Positions 1-7,306 of a stretch of 33,959 nucleotides of DNA are shown one piece after another. Position 1 is the first letter of the stretch; each line of letters starts with the position of its first letter. Made by a program: the position numbers and the translations under genes. The notes under the pieces are model-generated. The model worked only from the letters and a program-made list of their open reading frames with translations. It had not been told where the DNA came from and ran no database searches. This DNA is from Candidatus Aenigmatarchaeota archaeon (lineage in GTDB: Archaea > Aenigmatarchaeota > Aenigmatarchaeia > JACPZZ01): NCBI GenBank assembly GCA_016195275.1, contig JACPZZ010000008.1, positions 1 to 33,959 on the forward strand. The letters run 5' to 3'.

Positions 1-8
1 AGAACGAG

Positions 9-45
9 AGCCCTATCAATAACTAAATGCATGAATGATAGGGCT
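9..45. repeat. Inverted repeat / hairpin at window edge
   Basis: Ten-base arms AGCCCTATCA (9-18) and TGATAGGGCT (36-45) are perfectly complementary around a 17-nt loop. A T-rich run follows at 63-75. The pair could end a plus-strand transcript entering from the left. The gene it belongs to is outside the window. Confidence 0.5.
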
Positions 46-62
46 GATTCGTTCCCTGTCAG

Positions 63-75
63 TTTTTTATTTTTT
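63..75 (+). terminator. T-tract, probable archaeal terminator
   Basis: Thirteen bases are all T except one A. Archaeal RNA polymerase terminates on U-tracts. The tract is 18 nt past the hairpin at 9-45 and would stop a plus-strand transcript converging on the aCPSF1 operon. Direction is inferred. Confidence 0.4.
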
Positions 76-98
76 CTCAGAATAAGCGTGAGCAATTC

Positions 99-122
99 AT
101 CTACTGATTGAAATCAGTAGAT
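99..122. repeat. Perfect 10-bp hairpin with TGAA tetraloop
   Basis: ATCTACTGAT (99-108) and ATCAGTAGAT (113-122) form a perfect stem around TGAA. It lies just beyond the stop of the minus-strand ORF at 129 and could end or stabilise the 3' end of the psmB/aCPSF1 transcripts. No U-tract follows directly on the minus strand. Confidence 0.5.
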
Positions 123-128
123 TTCTTG

Positions 129-371
129 TCACCCGATTAACAAATCCGTAATTATTGCCATCCTTCTTTCCGTCTGGGTGTAGAAATTGCCAGCAGCGCT
201 TACAAGCTCTGAAGGTTTCACCTCGTAAAGCGCAGGCTCCAGCCGGCGAAGATAGACAGACGCTGCCATTGAAAATATATGCGGGGATAAAAATATAAAG
301 GGACAGTTGAATTTTGAAATAACAATTATTATTCCACGTTTATTCCCAATTGGAATGCCGGCGCGCTTCAT
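129..371 (-). CDS. Small hypothetical protein coupled to aCPSF1
   Basis: An 80-residue ORF whose ATG overlaps the aCPSF1 stop in a 4-base ATGA, which suggests translational coupling. The C-terminal half (about 35-80, with YLRRLEPALYEVKPSEL) reads like a soluble protein. The N-terminal third is hydrophobic and less convincing, and a later ATG at residue 35 is possible. No family recognised. The hairpin at 99-122 lies directly downstream. It could be a genuine operon member or a chance ORF; the overlap is the main argument for it. Confidence 0.45.
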   Translation of the reverse strand: MKRAGIPIGNKRGIIIVISKFNCPFIFLSPHIFSMAASVYLRRLEPALYEVKPSELVSAAGNFYTQTERRMAIITDLLIG

Positions 372-2236
372 TTCAGCCTTATCGCATCAAGGACTTTCGG
401 CGCTATTGCTTCGCACTTGAACATCCTGTGCAAAGTTTTTGCAAAATCGTTCGCTTTCGAAGGGTCTAAGTGGCACAACACGATTCTTTCCGGCCGCGAG
501 TGCAATTTGTAAATAAAGTTGATCAATTTGCTGCGGTCAGAGTGGCCTGACAAACCGTCGACTGTGTCGACTTCCATGTTTATTTTCAATGTTGTCGTCT
601 TGCCGTTTTCCGTTTGCACCGGAAGCTCGCGCCAGCCTTTTTGTATGCGGTTGCCCAACGTTCCCGCGCCCTGGTAGCCGACGAACAGCAAGCCGTTTTT
701 CCCGTCTTCCGCAAACGCTTTCAGGTACTCGACAGCAGGCCCGCCTATCAACATGCCTGATGTTGCGATTACTACACAAGGCTCCTTTGAATTCATTACT
801 TCTTCGCGTTCTTTTTGCGAAGCTATACGCTTGAATATCGGGGATAAAAACGGGTTTTCTCCTTCGTGGAATGTCTTTCTCTGTATTTCGCGCGACATGA
901 ATTCCGGATACACTGTGTAAACGGCTGCAGCGTCCCATAACATCCCATCAAGGTAAATCGGTTTGTCGAAATTATTTTCCTGAAGTATCACCATCAGTTC
1001 CTGCGCGCGCTCGACCGCGAAAGACGGAATCAAAACTTTTCCGCCGCGTTGCATTACCTTGCCAACTTTTGTAAGCAGCGATTTCTCGGCGTCCAGGCGG
1101 CTTGGCAAAACATCGCTGGAACCGCCGTAAGTTGATTCAATTATTAAAGTTTCTACTCTTGCGAAATCAGTCGAAGCCTGCTCGAAAACGCGAGACTTTT
1201 CATAACGGAGATCGCCTGTGTACAATATGTTGTAAAGGCCGTCGCCGATGTGCAGATGGACCAATGCCGAACCAAGCAAGTGGCCTGCGTTTTGCAATGT
1301 CAGGCGAACGTCGGGCGTGATGTCGGAAACTTCACCGTAATCAAGCGTGATGCAATGTTTAACAGCTTCCTTTATGCCCTTGCTGGTGTACGGAACGAAA
1401 CGCCCTTCGCGCTGGCAGACATCGATGTAATCCAGACAAAGCATTACCATCAAGTCGCGTGTCGGCGCTGTTGTGTACAAAGGCCCTTTGTAGCCCTGTT
1501 CATAAAGGAAAGGCACCATGCCGGAGTGGTCCAGGTGAGCGTGACTCAATACGACAGCATCGAGTTTTGCGATGTCAAACTCCGGCGCGTTGAAATACGG
1601 GTATTGGTTTGAAGAAACGTCCGCGCCGCAGTCTAGCAGTATGTTTGATTCCGGCGTTTGGACTAATCCGCAAGAACGGCCGACTTCGCGATAACCGCCC
1701 AACGCGGACAAACGGATCCATTGTTCCCCGGGTTTTTTCGGGGCGTGGATCCTCATGCCAACTTTATTCAAAAATTCCTTTCTGTACTTTGTTTCCGAAT
1801 GCAGTGTTTTCCTGACAGACGAAACAATATCAGATTTTAGTATCGGCGCGCGCTCGACCTGCGGCGACCAGAAAATAGTAGATTTTATTGTCCTCAGCGT
1901 TTCGCCGCCCTTGCCTATGACCAACCCGGGTTTCTCAGCCTCGATTATGACTTTTCCAAGTTCCGGTTCAAAATAGATGTCGCGTATCTTCGCGTCTTCC
2001 GGAACGATTTCCTTTATTTTTGCGGACGCGGTTTCAATGTCCATTGTCATCGACAGGTCGGGACGCACCTCTATGCGTTTCTTCAGCTCGTCAACAAGCC
2101 TGCGCACCGCCATGCCGTTCTGCGTGTAAAACTCCTTGTTTTTTGTGTAGACGACTATTTCAGAGCCTTCAAACGATATGTCCGATATGTCCGCTTCTGG
2201 CGGAAGACCTTCCTTAATCTTGTCGAATATTTCCAT
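368..2236 (-). CDS. aCPSF1/FttA: KH-domain beta-CASP ribonuclease and transcription terminator
   Basis: 622 aa, close to full length for the archaeal CPSF73-like family. The family couples 3'-end cleavage of mRNA at U-tracts to transcription termination. The N-terminal KH region contains a GKGG loop at residues 108-111. The metallo-beta-lactamase motif SHAHLDHSG (HxHxDH at 232-237) binds the catalytic zincs. Later come the beta-CASP stretch TSGMLIGGPAVEYL and the distal SGHSD and LCHLD histidine motifs. All expected metal ligands appear present. A GAGG site precedes the ATG. The gene sits 111 nt downstream of psmB, facing the same way. Confidence 0.95.
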   Translation of the reverse strand: MEIFDKIKEGLPPEADISDISFEGSEIVVYTKNKEFYTQNGMAVRRLVDELKKRIEVRPDLSMTMDIETASAKIKEIVPEDAKIRDIYFEPELGKVIIEAEKPGLVIGKGGETLRTIKSTIFWSPQVERAPILKSDIVSSVRKTLHSETKYRKEFLNKVGMRIHAPKKPGEQWIRLSALGGYREVGRSCGLVQTPESNILLDCGADVSSNQYPYFNAPEFDIAKLDAVVLSHAHLDHSGMVPFLYEQGYKGPLYTTAPTRDLMVMLCLDYIDVCQREGRFVPYTSKGIKEAVKHCITLDYGEVSDITPDVRLTLQNAGHLLGSALVHLHIGDGLYNILYTGDLRYEKSRVFEQASTDFARVETLIIESTYGGSSDVLPSRLDAEKSLLTKVGKVMQRGGKVLIPSFAVERAQELMVILQENNFDKPIYLDGMLWDAAAVYTVYPEFMSREIQRKTFHEGENPFLSPIFKRIASQKEREEVMNSKEPCVVIATSGMLIGGPAVEYLKAFAEDGKNGLLFVGYQGAGTLGNRIQKGWRELPVQTENGKTTTLKINMEVDTVDGLSGHSDRSKLINFIYKLHSRPERIVLCHLDPSKANDFAKTLHRMFKCEAIAPKVLDAIRLK

Positions 2237-2347
2237 GCCCTATTTCCTCTTTACCAATTTTCCGGTTTCCTGTGAATACTTCGTTAGGTTTTTCAAACAG
2301 GTTTGCTAAAATTAAATGGGTTGCATCACTCACTAAAACTTGAACCG

Positions 2348-2974
2348 CTAATTACCCAAATCGTCGCCTTTCAATCTCTTTATCCCGTCGCTTTTGATTA
2401 TCATGATGTCTATGCCCTTGCCGCCGGATCCTATGTCGCGTTCAATCGCGGCCTTTATGGCGCGCACCGCAAGCTTTGCTGCTTCATCCGTCATCATGTT
2501 CTGTTTGTACGAATCTTCCAGAACACCGAGCGCGTACGGCGAACCGGATCCTGTAGAGAAGAATTTTCTCTCTTCGTCGTAAGCTCCCAATGCGTCCATC
2601 GGGTAGATTACAGCGCCCTTCGAATCGATACCGCCCAGGATGAGCTGAACCATGTACGGAACGTAAGACCAGCGGCCGCCCTGCAATATGTTTGAAAGCA
2701 ATGTTGCCGCGCCCTTAACTGTCAATGGGCGCTGGTTTTGAATCTTGAACAATTTCAATTCTGCACGCAAATATCTTACCAAAGCCTGCGCATCGCCTGC
2801 CGCTCCGGCGATTGTCAAACCGATCGCTTCATCCACTTCGTAAATTTTTTCCGATTCCTTTGAAGCTATCAGATAGCCCATTGTGGACTTCTTTTCAGCA
2901 GCCATAACTACGCCGTCCCTGCAAACAATGCCCACGGTTGTAGTTCCGGTTTTCAGGGTCTGGATCTCTGTCAT
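2348..2974 (-). CDS. psmB: 20S proteasome beta subunit
   Basis: 208 aa, the usual length. It forms the catalytic inner rings of the archaeal proteasome. A 10-residue propeptide ends in G before TTTVG, so autoprocessing should expose Thr11 as the nucleophile. In mature numbering Glu17 and Lys33 occupy the active-site positions, and the GSGSPYALGVLE and later GSGGKGID segments fit the family. A TATA-like ATTATTAAAA lies 20-30 nt upstream of the ATG, suggesting a leaderless or near-leaderless message. It is followed on the same strand by aCPSF1, an RNA-decay/protein-decay neighbourhood. Confidence 0.96.
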   Translation of the reverse strand: MTEIQTLKTGTTTVGIVCRDGVVMAAEKKSTMGYLIASKESEKIYEVDEAIGLTIAGAAGDAQALVRYLRAELKLFKIQNQRPLTVKGAATLLSNILQGGRWSYVPYMVQLILGGIDSKGAVIYPMDALGAYDEERKFFSTGSGSPYALGVLEDSYKQNMMTDEAAKLAVRAIKAAIERDIGSGGKGIDIMIIKSDGIKRLKGDDLGN

Positions 2975-3118
2975 TTCAAAACACGTTTGGTTTTTTAATA
3001 ATTAATTTTGTCGGTTTTTATAATCGCTTACTCTCCGCTTAGTTACCGTTATTCGTTAAATCATATTGAAATAACATCAGCAGAAACTCAAAACCGACTT
3101 ACCTATGTATGTTATATT

Positions 3119-3130
3119 GTATTTAAATAC
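3119..3130. promoter_or_regulatory. Palindromic TATA-like site GTATTTAAATAC
   Basis: A perfect 12-bp palindrome containing TTTAAATA on both strands. It lies just outside the left 25-nt island repeat. No ORF starts at the right distance on either strand, so its use is unclear. It could drive a short RNA across the repeat, or be chance in AT-rich DNA. Confidence 0.3.
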
Positions 3131-3136
3131 GTATTG

Positions 3137-3161
3137 GTGAAAAGGGCTTTTTGCAACTAAA
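3137..3161 (+). repeat. Left copy of 25-nt direct repeat bounding the accessory island
   Basis: Matches 6365-6389 at 24 of 25 positions (G versus C at the eighth base). The shared core includes GGCTTTTTGCAACTAAA. Both copies are in the same orientation. This copy also overlaps a 6-bp inverted repeat, GCAACT (3153-3158) with AGTTGC (3169-3174). A direct-repeat pair of this length can mark an integration or recombination event. Confidence 0.65.
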
Positions 3162-3230
3162 GGCTGAAAGTTGCGCTTAAAATCGGTACATAGAAAAATC
3201 TGTCCAAAATCCAACCGAAGTAATGAAAAT

Positions 3231-3443
3231 TTACTTTTTCTTTTTTGTTTCGTTGTACGCATCTTCAAATGCGTTCAACGCATCTTCCAAATTCTCTTCG
3301 GTTACATATTGTTGCCCGCAATTCTCGCACTTAGAAGCAGTTGCACCGAAAAAAACCACGCCAGGATTGCTAAGATTTACCTTAATCTGTTGCTTTTTTG
3401 GCGTGTCGTCGAACTCCGCTCCACAGTCGACGCACTTACTCAT
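3231..3443 (-). CDS. Small zinc-ribbon protein
   Basis: 70 aa from the preferred ATG at 3443; an upstream ATG at 3461 would add six residues. The internal start is preferred because a TTTAAATA box near 3474-3482 puts transcription start about 9 nt before it. Two CxxC knuckles (C4/C7 and C39/C42) flank a charged beta-rich segment, and an acidic helix with a Lys tail follows. The layout recalls YgiT/MqsA-type antitoxin zinc domains but lacks their C-terminal HTH. It lies inside the repeat-bounded island. It is either a free zinc ribbon or a partner of the gene at 3498. Confidence 0.65.
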   Translation of the reverse strand: MSKCVDCGAEFDDTPKKQQIKVNLSNPGVVFFGATASKCENCGQQYVTEENLEDALNAFEDAYNETKKKK

Positions 3444-3497
3444 TTGTTTCACACAATTCACTATATAAGATATGTATTTAAACCTAAATAAGTACTT

Positions 3498-3887
3498 TTA
3501 GGGCTTAAAAACGAGTGGTAGAGTTTCCATACCTCGTACTTTGGCTATCCCATTATAAGCCCTAACGAACCAGTTGGGATCGTTGAAATCTTTGTGAAGG
3601 TCTTTGATCGTAAGAAACGTTATTAGGTCGTTTGTGAATTGCAATGGAACACCAATGACATAACCAGTTTGTCCAACAAACACACATACATGAGTACTGT
3701 TTACACCCATTCGTTTGTCTTCAAGTATTACACTTTTCATTGGATCTCTGAAAGCCCCGATGCACTCAAACACACAATCTTTAAACCTATAATCAATGGG
3801 GAACAAGTGTCGACGCTCCTTGACACTTTGAAAAAAATGCGTACCAGTGGTCTGTATCTTGATTTTCCTCTGTTCTTCCGTTAGCAT
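3498..3887 (-). CDS. Hypothetical protein, island gene
   Basis: 129 aa from ATG at 3887. A GTG three codons upstream lies inside the ribosome binding site GAGGTG, which is spaced 6 nt from this ATG, so the ATG is the better start. No recognised family: an N-terminal charged helix, then a mixed alpha/beta body with two cysteines near residues 38-42 and an aromatic-rich C terminus (NDPNWFVRAYN). It starts about 26 nt after the stop of the 3914 gene, so the two probably share a transcript. The pair could be a toxin-antitoxin-like or defence module; nothing in the sequence proves it. Confidence 0.6.
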   Translation of the reverse strand: MLTEEQRKIKIQTTGTHFFQSVKERRHLFPIDYRFKDCVFECIGAFRDPMKSVILEDKRMGVNSTHVCVFVGQTGYVIGVPLQFTNDLITFLTIKDLHKDFNDPNWFVRAYNGIAKVRGMETLPLVFKP

Positions 3888-3913
3888 TATCGACACCTCG
3901 TTTTTAATAGTTC

Positions 3914-4792
3914 TTAATTGGATTCTTCAAGTTCTATACTGTATTTTTTTAATATATCAAATATCTCTGGTTCAAGTTTTTTTAATTCTGCTCTGAGTTG
4001 TTCCTCGGTTTTATCTCCTGACAATTTGATGAACAATTTCAGCATACCTGCCAATTCCGCGTAATACAAACTATCTGCAATCTCTATAGTTTCCTGCAAA
4101 AGTTTATTGATATCGCCTGAGTTATCTGGGGGGAACAAGTAACCCATTATTCTTACCATCTTGTACATTTTTTGATATATCCCCAATTCCGTAACTTTTT
4201 CTGGCTTAGAGAATGTTGTACTTCCTGTCATTTCTTTCCCTTTGATGTCTTCTGATATCATTACGATTTTTGTCGAAGATAAAATATCCTTGAAAAATGG
4301 ATAGTCTTTATTAAAGATCCCAGCGATTCTTCCAGCCCTACCTTTTTCAATTTTTTGTACATTAACTAAATAATCCGTAACGGGCTTCCTTTTTTTTGGC
4401 AAACCGTCCTTGAATCTCTGATATAGTTTTGCCAAAACAGGGATTCCCAGAATTCTTTGCAGCATTAGCCTTTTCTTTTCTTCCTCTATTTGAGAATTCA
4501 AAATTTTTTTCCCTTCATCCAGTATGGCGATTTCTGAAAAACTGTGCCTATCCATAAGACCGTAAAGTTTCAAGGCTTCGGTGGTAAGTCCATACTTACC
4601 GCCCCTCGGGGCTTTTGCACCGATAATTCTAGCAAATTCCGAATAAGGCAATATGTCTGCCCCGTACTTTTTCCTAACATCCTCTATGATTTTTACCGCC
4701 GCTAATATGCTTATTCTCGGAAATTTTAGTTTTTCCTTGTTTCTCATGCAAAGAATACAGTATTTCTGGAAATAAAAGCTTAACATACCCAT
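3914..4792 (-). CDS. Hypothetical winged-helix-like protein (DUF5343-like N terminus)
   Basis: 292 aa. After a dispensable 15-residue leader the protein has FPRISILAAVKIIEDV, then an 'ARIIGAKAPRGGKYGLTTEA' helix-turn-helix-like stretch and a LYGLMDR...LDEGKKIL wing. This resembles the start of DUF5343-type archaeal proteins as I remember them, without a search. The rest is helical and charged, ending in a 40-residue Glu/Lys-rich helix. The promoter is probably the TTTAAATA near 4843-4852, shared back to back with the RNA candidate on the plus strand. ATG codons at residues 3 and 16 are alternative starts. First gene of a minus-strand pair. Confidence 0.65.
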   Translation of the reverse strand: MGMLSFYFQKYCILCMRNKEKLKFPRISILAAVKIIEDVRKKYGADILPYSEFARIIGAKAPRGGKYGLTTEALKLYGLMDRHSFSEIAILDEGKKILNSQIEEEKKRLMLQRILGIPVLAKLYQRFKDGLPKKRKPVTDYLVNVQKIEKGRAGRIAGIFNKDYPFFKDILSSTKIVMISEDIKGKEMTGSTTFSKPEKVTELGIYQKMYKMVRIMGYLFPPDNSGDINKLLQETIEIADSLYYAELAGMLKLFIKLSGDKTEEQLRAELKKLEPEIFDILKKYSIELEESN

Positions 4793-4875
4793 AAAATTGA
4801 GGTGTCAATTTGAAGTTAGCACTCCAAAATCCTACCTAATGCTTATTTAAACCCTCAAAAACAATAAGAATTATC

Positions 4876-4977
4876 ATTCCAGCTATGATGAGATCGGGAA
4901 AACCCCCTCGTTTCCGCTTTGCTTTAACGAGGAGCGTGTAAGGTGGTCAGCCCGACCTGAGCTGGGGGAAGGTCTTT
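4876..4977 (+). ncRNA. Candidate kink-turn (box C/D-like) RNA with pseudoknot
   Basis: A GC-rich stretch in AT-rich flanks. CCAGC (4879-4883) pairs with GCTGG (4961-4965). Just inside lie ATGATGA (4885-4891), a perfect box C, and CTGA (4957-4960), a perfect box D, the layout of a kink-turn. Further in, TCGGG (4894-4898) pairs with CCCGA (4951-4955). A 7-bp hairpin CCTCGTT (4906-4912)/AACGAGG (4926-4932) has a loop whose CGCT (4915-4918) can pair with AGCG (4933-4936), giving an H-type pseudoknot. An AT-rich TTATTTAA box sits about 30 nt before the 5' end, and CTTTT ends the element. The C-to-D spacing (65 nt) is longer than in ordinary guide sRNAs. It could be a variant C/D sRNA, a cis-regulatory RNA for the following transposase, or an unknown class. 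Confidence 0.5.
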
Positions 4978-5036
4978 TAAACTTCCCTTACTTTACAAAT
5001 GTAGTTAGTTTTCAATACTTTTAATGGTATGCTTTT

Positions 5037-6080
5037 TTGAAGGGGCGTATTGTGCAAGACGCTCACGCGGTAAAGTATTATCTTAAAGAGACCATACAGA
5101 CTGAACAAGGTACGATAACCAAGGAGACGAAAATAACCTATGCACAAGATTGGAAAAATTACAACAAGGCTCAATGCAATGAAATTAAACTGTTTGATGA
5201 GTTGTTGAAAGATTTAGTCCAAAATATCCCAGAGCCTTCTTATATTTTTGGTCGTCCTCGTTTGAGTTTAAGGGAAACCGTATTCTGCACCGTGCAGAAG
5301 GTCTATTCTCAACTTTCAAGCAGGCGGGTACATTCGCTTTATAGAAATTCGGTAGAAAAGGACATGATACGCAAGGCGCCACATTTCAACGCTGTTAGCA
5401 AATTGTTGAATAAGACGGAACTAACTCCAATATTGCACGAATTGATAGCAATTACAGCTAAGCCTCTAAGCTCAATTGAAAACGATTTTGGCGTGGATTC
5501 TTCGGGCTTCCGCACTCGTAGCTTTGGTCAATACGTTGAATACAGGTTCAACTTGAAAAGACAGCATAAATGGCTGAAACCACATTTAGCCGTTGGTTTG
5601 AAAACGAACATAGTTACTGCGGTCATAATAGGGGACGAGAATAGCGGGGATAGCCCGCAATTCAAACCGTTGCTGGAAGCTACGGCAAGGAACTTTTCGA
5701 TCAAAACTGCCGTAGCCGACAAGGCTTATTTGAGCAAGGCAAATTACCAGCTTGTGAGCGATCTGGGCGGGTAAGCCTTTATTCCATTCCGGTCAGATTC
5801 ACGGGCAAACGCAAGAGGCTCTTACCTTTGGACTAAAATGTTCCATTATTTCATGTATAACAGGGAAGAGTTCATGCGACATTACAGCAAACGCTCAAAC
5901 TGCGAAAGCGTTTTCAGTTCGATAAAAAAGAAGTTAGGCGATACGTTAAAAAGCAAGAACAGGATTGCACAGGAAAACGAGTTGCTGGCTAAGATTTTGG
6001 CTTACAATATAACGGTGTTAATACAGGAGATGGACGAGCTGAAAATAAATCAAAGTTTTAAATCTGCAAATTCGAAATAA
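5037..6080 (+). pseudogene. DDE transposase interrupted by one in-frame TAA
   Basis: One continuous reading frame of 347 codons, broken only by an ochre codon at 5772-5774. Translation on either side is contiguous in sense: ...YQLVSDLGG, stop, AFIPFRSDSRANARGSYLW. The catalytic triad is readable: FGVDSSGF (first Asp), AVADKAYLS (second Asp) and RSNCESVFSSIK (Glu), as in IS4/IS5-superfamily DDE transposases. The start is TTG at 5037 or GTG at 5052; no ATG is in frame. No clear terminal inverted repeats were found next to the gene, so the element ends are unresolved. A single substitution (for example AAA to TAA) explains the break; readthrough or sequencing error are alternatives. Confidence 0.85.
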
Positions 6081-6083
6081 AGT

Positions 6084-6311
6084 ATGAGTTGGCTAAAAAG
6101 AATTATTGAAAGCGGCGGTACTTGGTATAATCTCAAACAAGCAACCAATGAAAATGGAACTAGAATAGATGTTATTTTCGGTTATTCTGGAATAGGATAT
6201 CCACATGGACATAATACATTTGTGAATCAAGACACGAGTTATGCAAGACCGTTTATAGACTTGGTATGCCGACTTTCTGGAACGCAAGTAATTATTTATC
6301 GTGCACCTTAA
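6084..6311 (+). CDS. Small hypothetical protein after the transposase
   Basis: 75 aa, ATG four bases after the transposase stop. Composition looks protein-like, with GYSGIGYPHGHNTFVNQD in the middle and a hydrophobic beta-strand end (GTQVIIYRAP). No family recognised. It is the last ORF before the right-hand 25-nt repeat, about 50 nt downstream. It could be a cargo gene of the element or a remnant of an older gene. The opposite-strand ORF over the same bases looks like a shadow. Confidence 0.45.
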   Translation: MSWLKRIIESGGTWYNLKQATNENGTRIDVIFGYSGIGYPHGHNTFVNQDTSYARPFIDLVCRLSGTQVIIYRAP

Positions 6312-6364
6312 GTCCTTAGCCTGCATCTTTAGTCGTTAAATTGAGATACTTAAGATGCAAACCC

Positions 6365-6389
6365 GTGAAAACGGCTTTTTGCAACTAAA
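6365..6389 (+). repeat. Right copy of 25-nt direct repeat, overlapping a terminator-like hairpin
   Basis: Matches 3137-3161 with one difference. Here the difference creates CCGT-GAAA-ACGG (6363-6374), a GNRA-capped stem followed by CTTTTT, which would end transcription of the 6084 ORF. The left copy cannot form this stem. Confidence 0.65.
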
Positions 6390-6466
6390 CGGCGTAATCC
6401 GTATTTCCGCTATTTCACACGCCTGTCCGGGTACTGAATAAGTGACAGCGCTGGGATCAAAAAGCA

Positions 6467-6474
6467 TTTTAATA
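6467..6474 (+). promoter_or_regulatory. TATA box TTTTAATA for the VOC gene
   Basis: Centred about 30 nt before ATG 6501, which fits a leaderless transcript and decides the start against the upstream in-frame GTG at 6486. Confidence 0.55.
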
Positions 6475-6500
6475 GCAGATTTCAAGTGTTTATTGATAGC

Positions 6501-6884
6501 ATGGACAAGGTTGTTCATTTTGAAATACCGGTGGATGACATCAAAAGGGCGGAGAAATTTTACAATTCTACTTTTGGACGGGGCACGAATAGTGTCCCTG
6601 GAATGGGTTATACCTTGGTCACCACAGTGGAAACGGATGAAAAAATGATGCCAAAGGAACCCGGCGCGATTAACGGCGGGATGATGAAGCGCACCGACAA
6701 GATAAAGTCGCCTGTCGTTACAATCGGCGTCAGTGATGTTGACGAGGCTTTGGAAAATGTAAAGAATAACGGTGGCAGCATACTCATGGAAAAAACGAAA
6801 ATCGGCGATATGGGTTATTCTGCTTATTTTAAAGACACAGAAGGAAATATTGTAGGCCTTTGGCAAAATTTGAAGGAGGAATAA
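6501..6884 (+). CDS. VOC (glyoxalase/bleomycin-resistance) family protein
   Basis: 127 aa from the leaderless ATG. Begins MDKVVHFEIPVDDIKRAEKF, the usual first beta-alpha unit, with HFEIP and, near the end, YFKDTEGNIVGLWQN carrying the Glu/Asp of the last metal-site strand. Two beta-alpha-beta-beta-beta halves are visible, with the second starting at VVTIGVSDVDEALENVKNNG. The substrate cannot be told from sequence; members include glyoxalases, extradiol dioxygenases and drug-binding proteins. It is followed with almost no gap by a DUF1761 membrane protein and an AHSA1-like protein, a grouping I would expect in small-molecule stress operons, though that is inference. Confidence 0.85.
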   Translation: MDKVVHFEIPVDDIKRAEKFYNSTFGRGTNSVPGMGYTLVTTVETDEKMMPKEPGAINGGMMKRTDKIKSPVVTIGVSDVDEALENVKNNGGSILMEKTKIGDMGYSAYFKDTEGNIVGLWQNLKEE

Positions 6885-6885
6885 A

Positions 6886-7305
6886 GTGCCGCCACCGATC
6901 AACCTGCTCGTGGTTTTCGGTTCTGCTGTAGTCAGCGTTTTGATAGGGATGGCATGGTATTCGCCGGGCATGTTCGGCAAATTCTGGACATTCTATTCCG
7001 GCATGACCTCAAAGAAGATCAATCCAATGAAAAAAAGCGGGAACGTAACAAGGGCTTATATCTTAAGTTTTGCAGGCTCCCTGGTAACGGCTTACATACT
7101 GGCATATTTCCTGTATTATACCGGATCGACCACTGCTTTTGAAGGTGCAAAGAAAGGTGCAATGATGTGGGCTGGTTTTGTCCTGACTGCTATGGCTGCG
7201 GGCGTTCTGTACGAGGGCAGGCCAAAAGAACTGCTTGTCATCAACAACGGATACCAGCTTGTTTCCCTGATGGCAATGGGCGCAATACTTGCGGTGTGGG
7301 CATAG
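6886..7305 (+). CDS. DUF1761 family membrane protein
   Basis: 139 aa, GTG start with a strong GGAGG site 7 nt upstream overlapping the end of the VOC gene. Four hydrophobic segments (about residues 5-22, 57-80, 92-108 and 122-138) suggest an integral membrane protein. The MAWYSPGMFGKFW motif after the first helix is typical of DUF1761. Function of the family is unknown. Middle gene of a three-gene operon. Confidence 0.85.
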   Translation: MPPPINLLVVFGSAVVSVLIGMAWYSPGMFGKFWTFYSGMTSKKINPMKKSGNVTRAYILSFAGSLVTAYILAYFLYYTGSTTAFEGAKKGAMMWAGFVLTAMAAGVLYEGRPKELLVINNGYQLVSLMAMGAILAVWA

Positions 7306-7306
7306 C

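Noticed and set aside
3231-3443. Definite MqsA/YgiT antitoxin
   Set aside because: Only the two CxxC pairs agree; there is no HTH domain, and the neighbour is not recognisably MqsR.
4885-4950. Hammerhead-like core (TGATGAG ... GAAA)
   Set aside because: The stems needed for a hammerhead do not form; the box C/D kink-turn pairing explains the same bases better.
4876-4977. SAM-I riboswitch, which also combines a kink-turn and a pseudoknot
   Set aside because: The conserved SAM-I core sequences are absent, and the gene that follows is a transposase.
4977-5174. Minus-strand ORF of 65 codons over the transposase start
   Set aside because: It lies antisense to the transposase N terminus, and its composition is that of a shadow frame.
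6336-6980. 214-codon minus-strand ORF
   Set aside because: Antisense to the VOC gene and part of the DUF1761 gene, both of which have family motifs and start signals.
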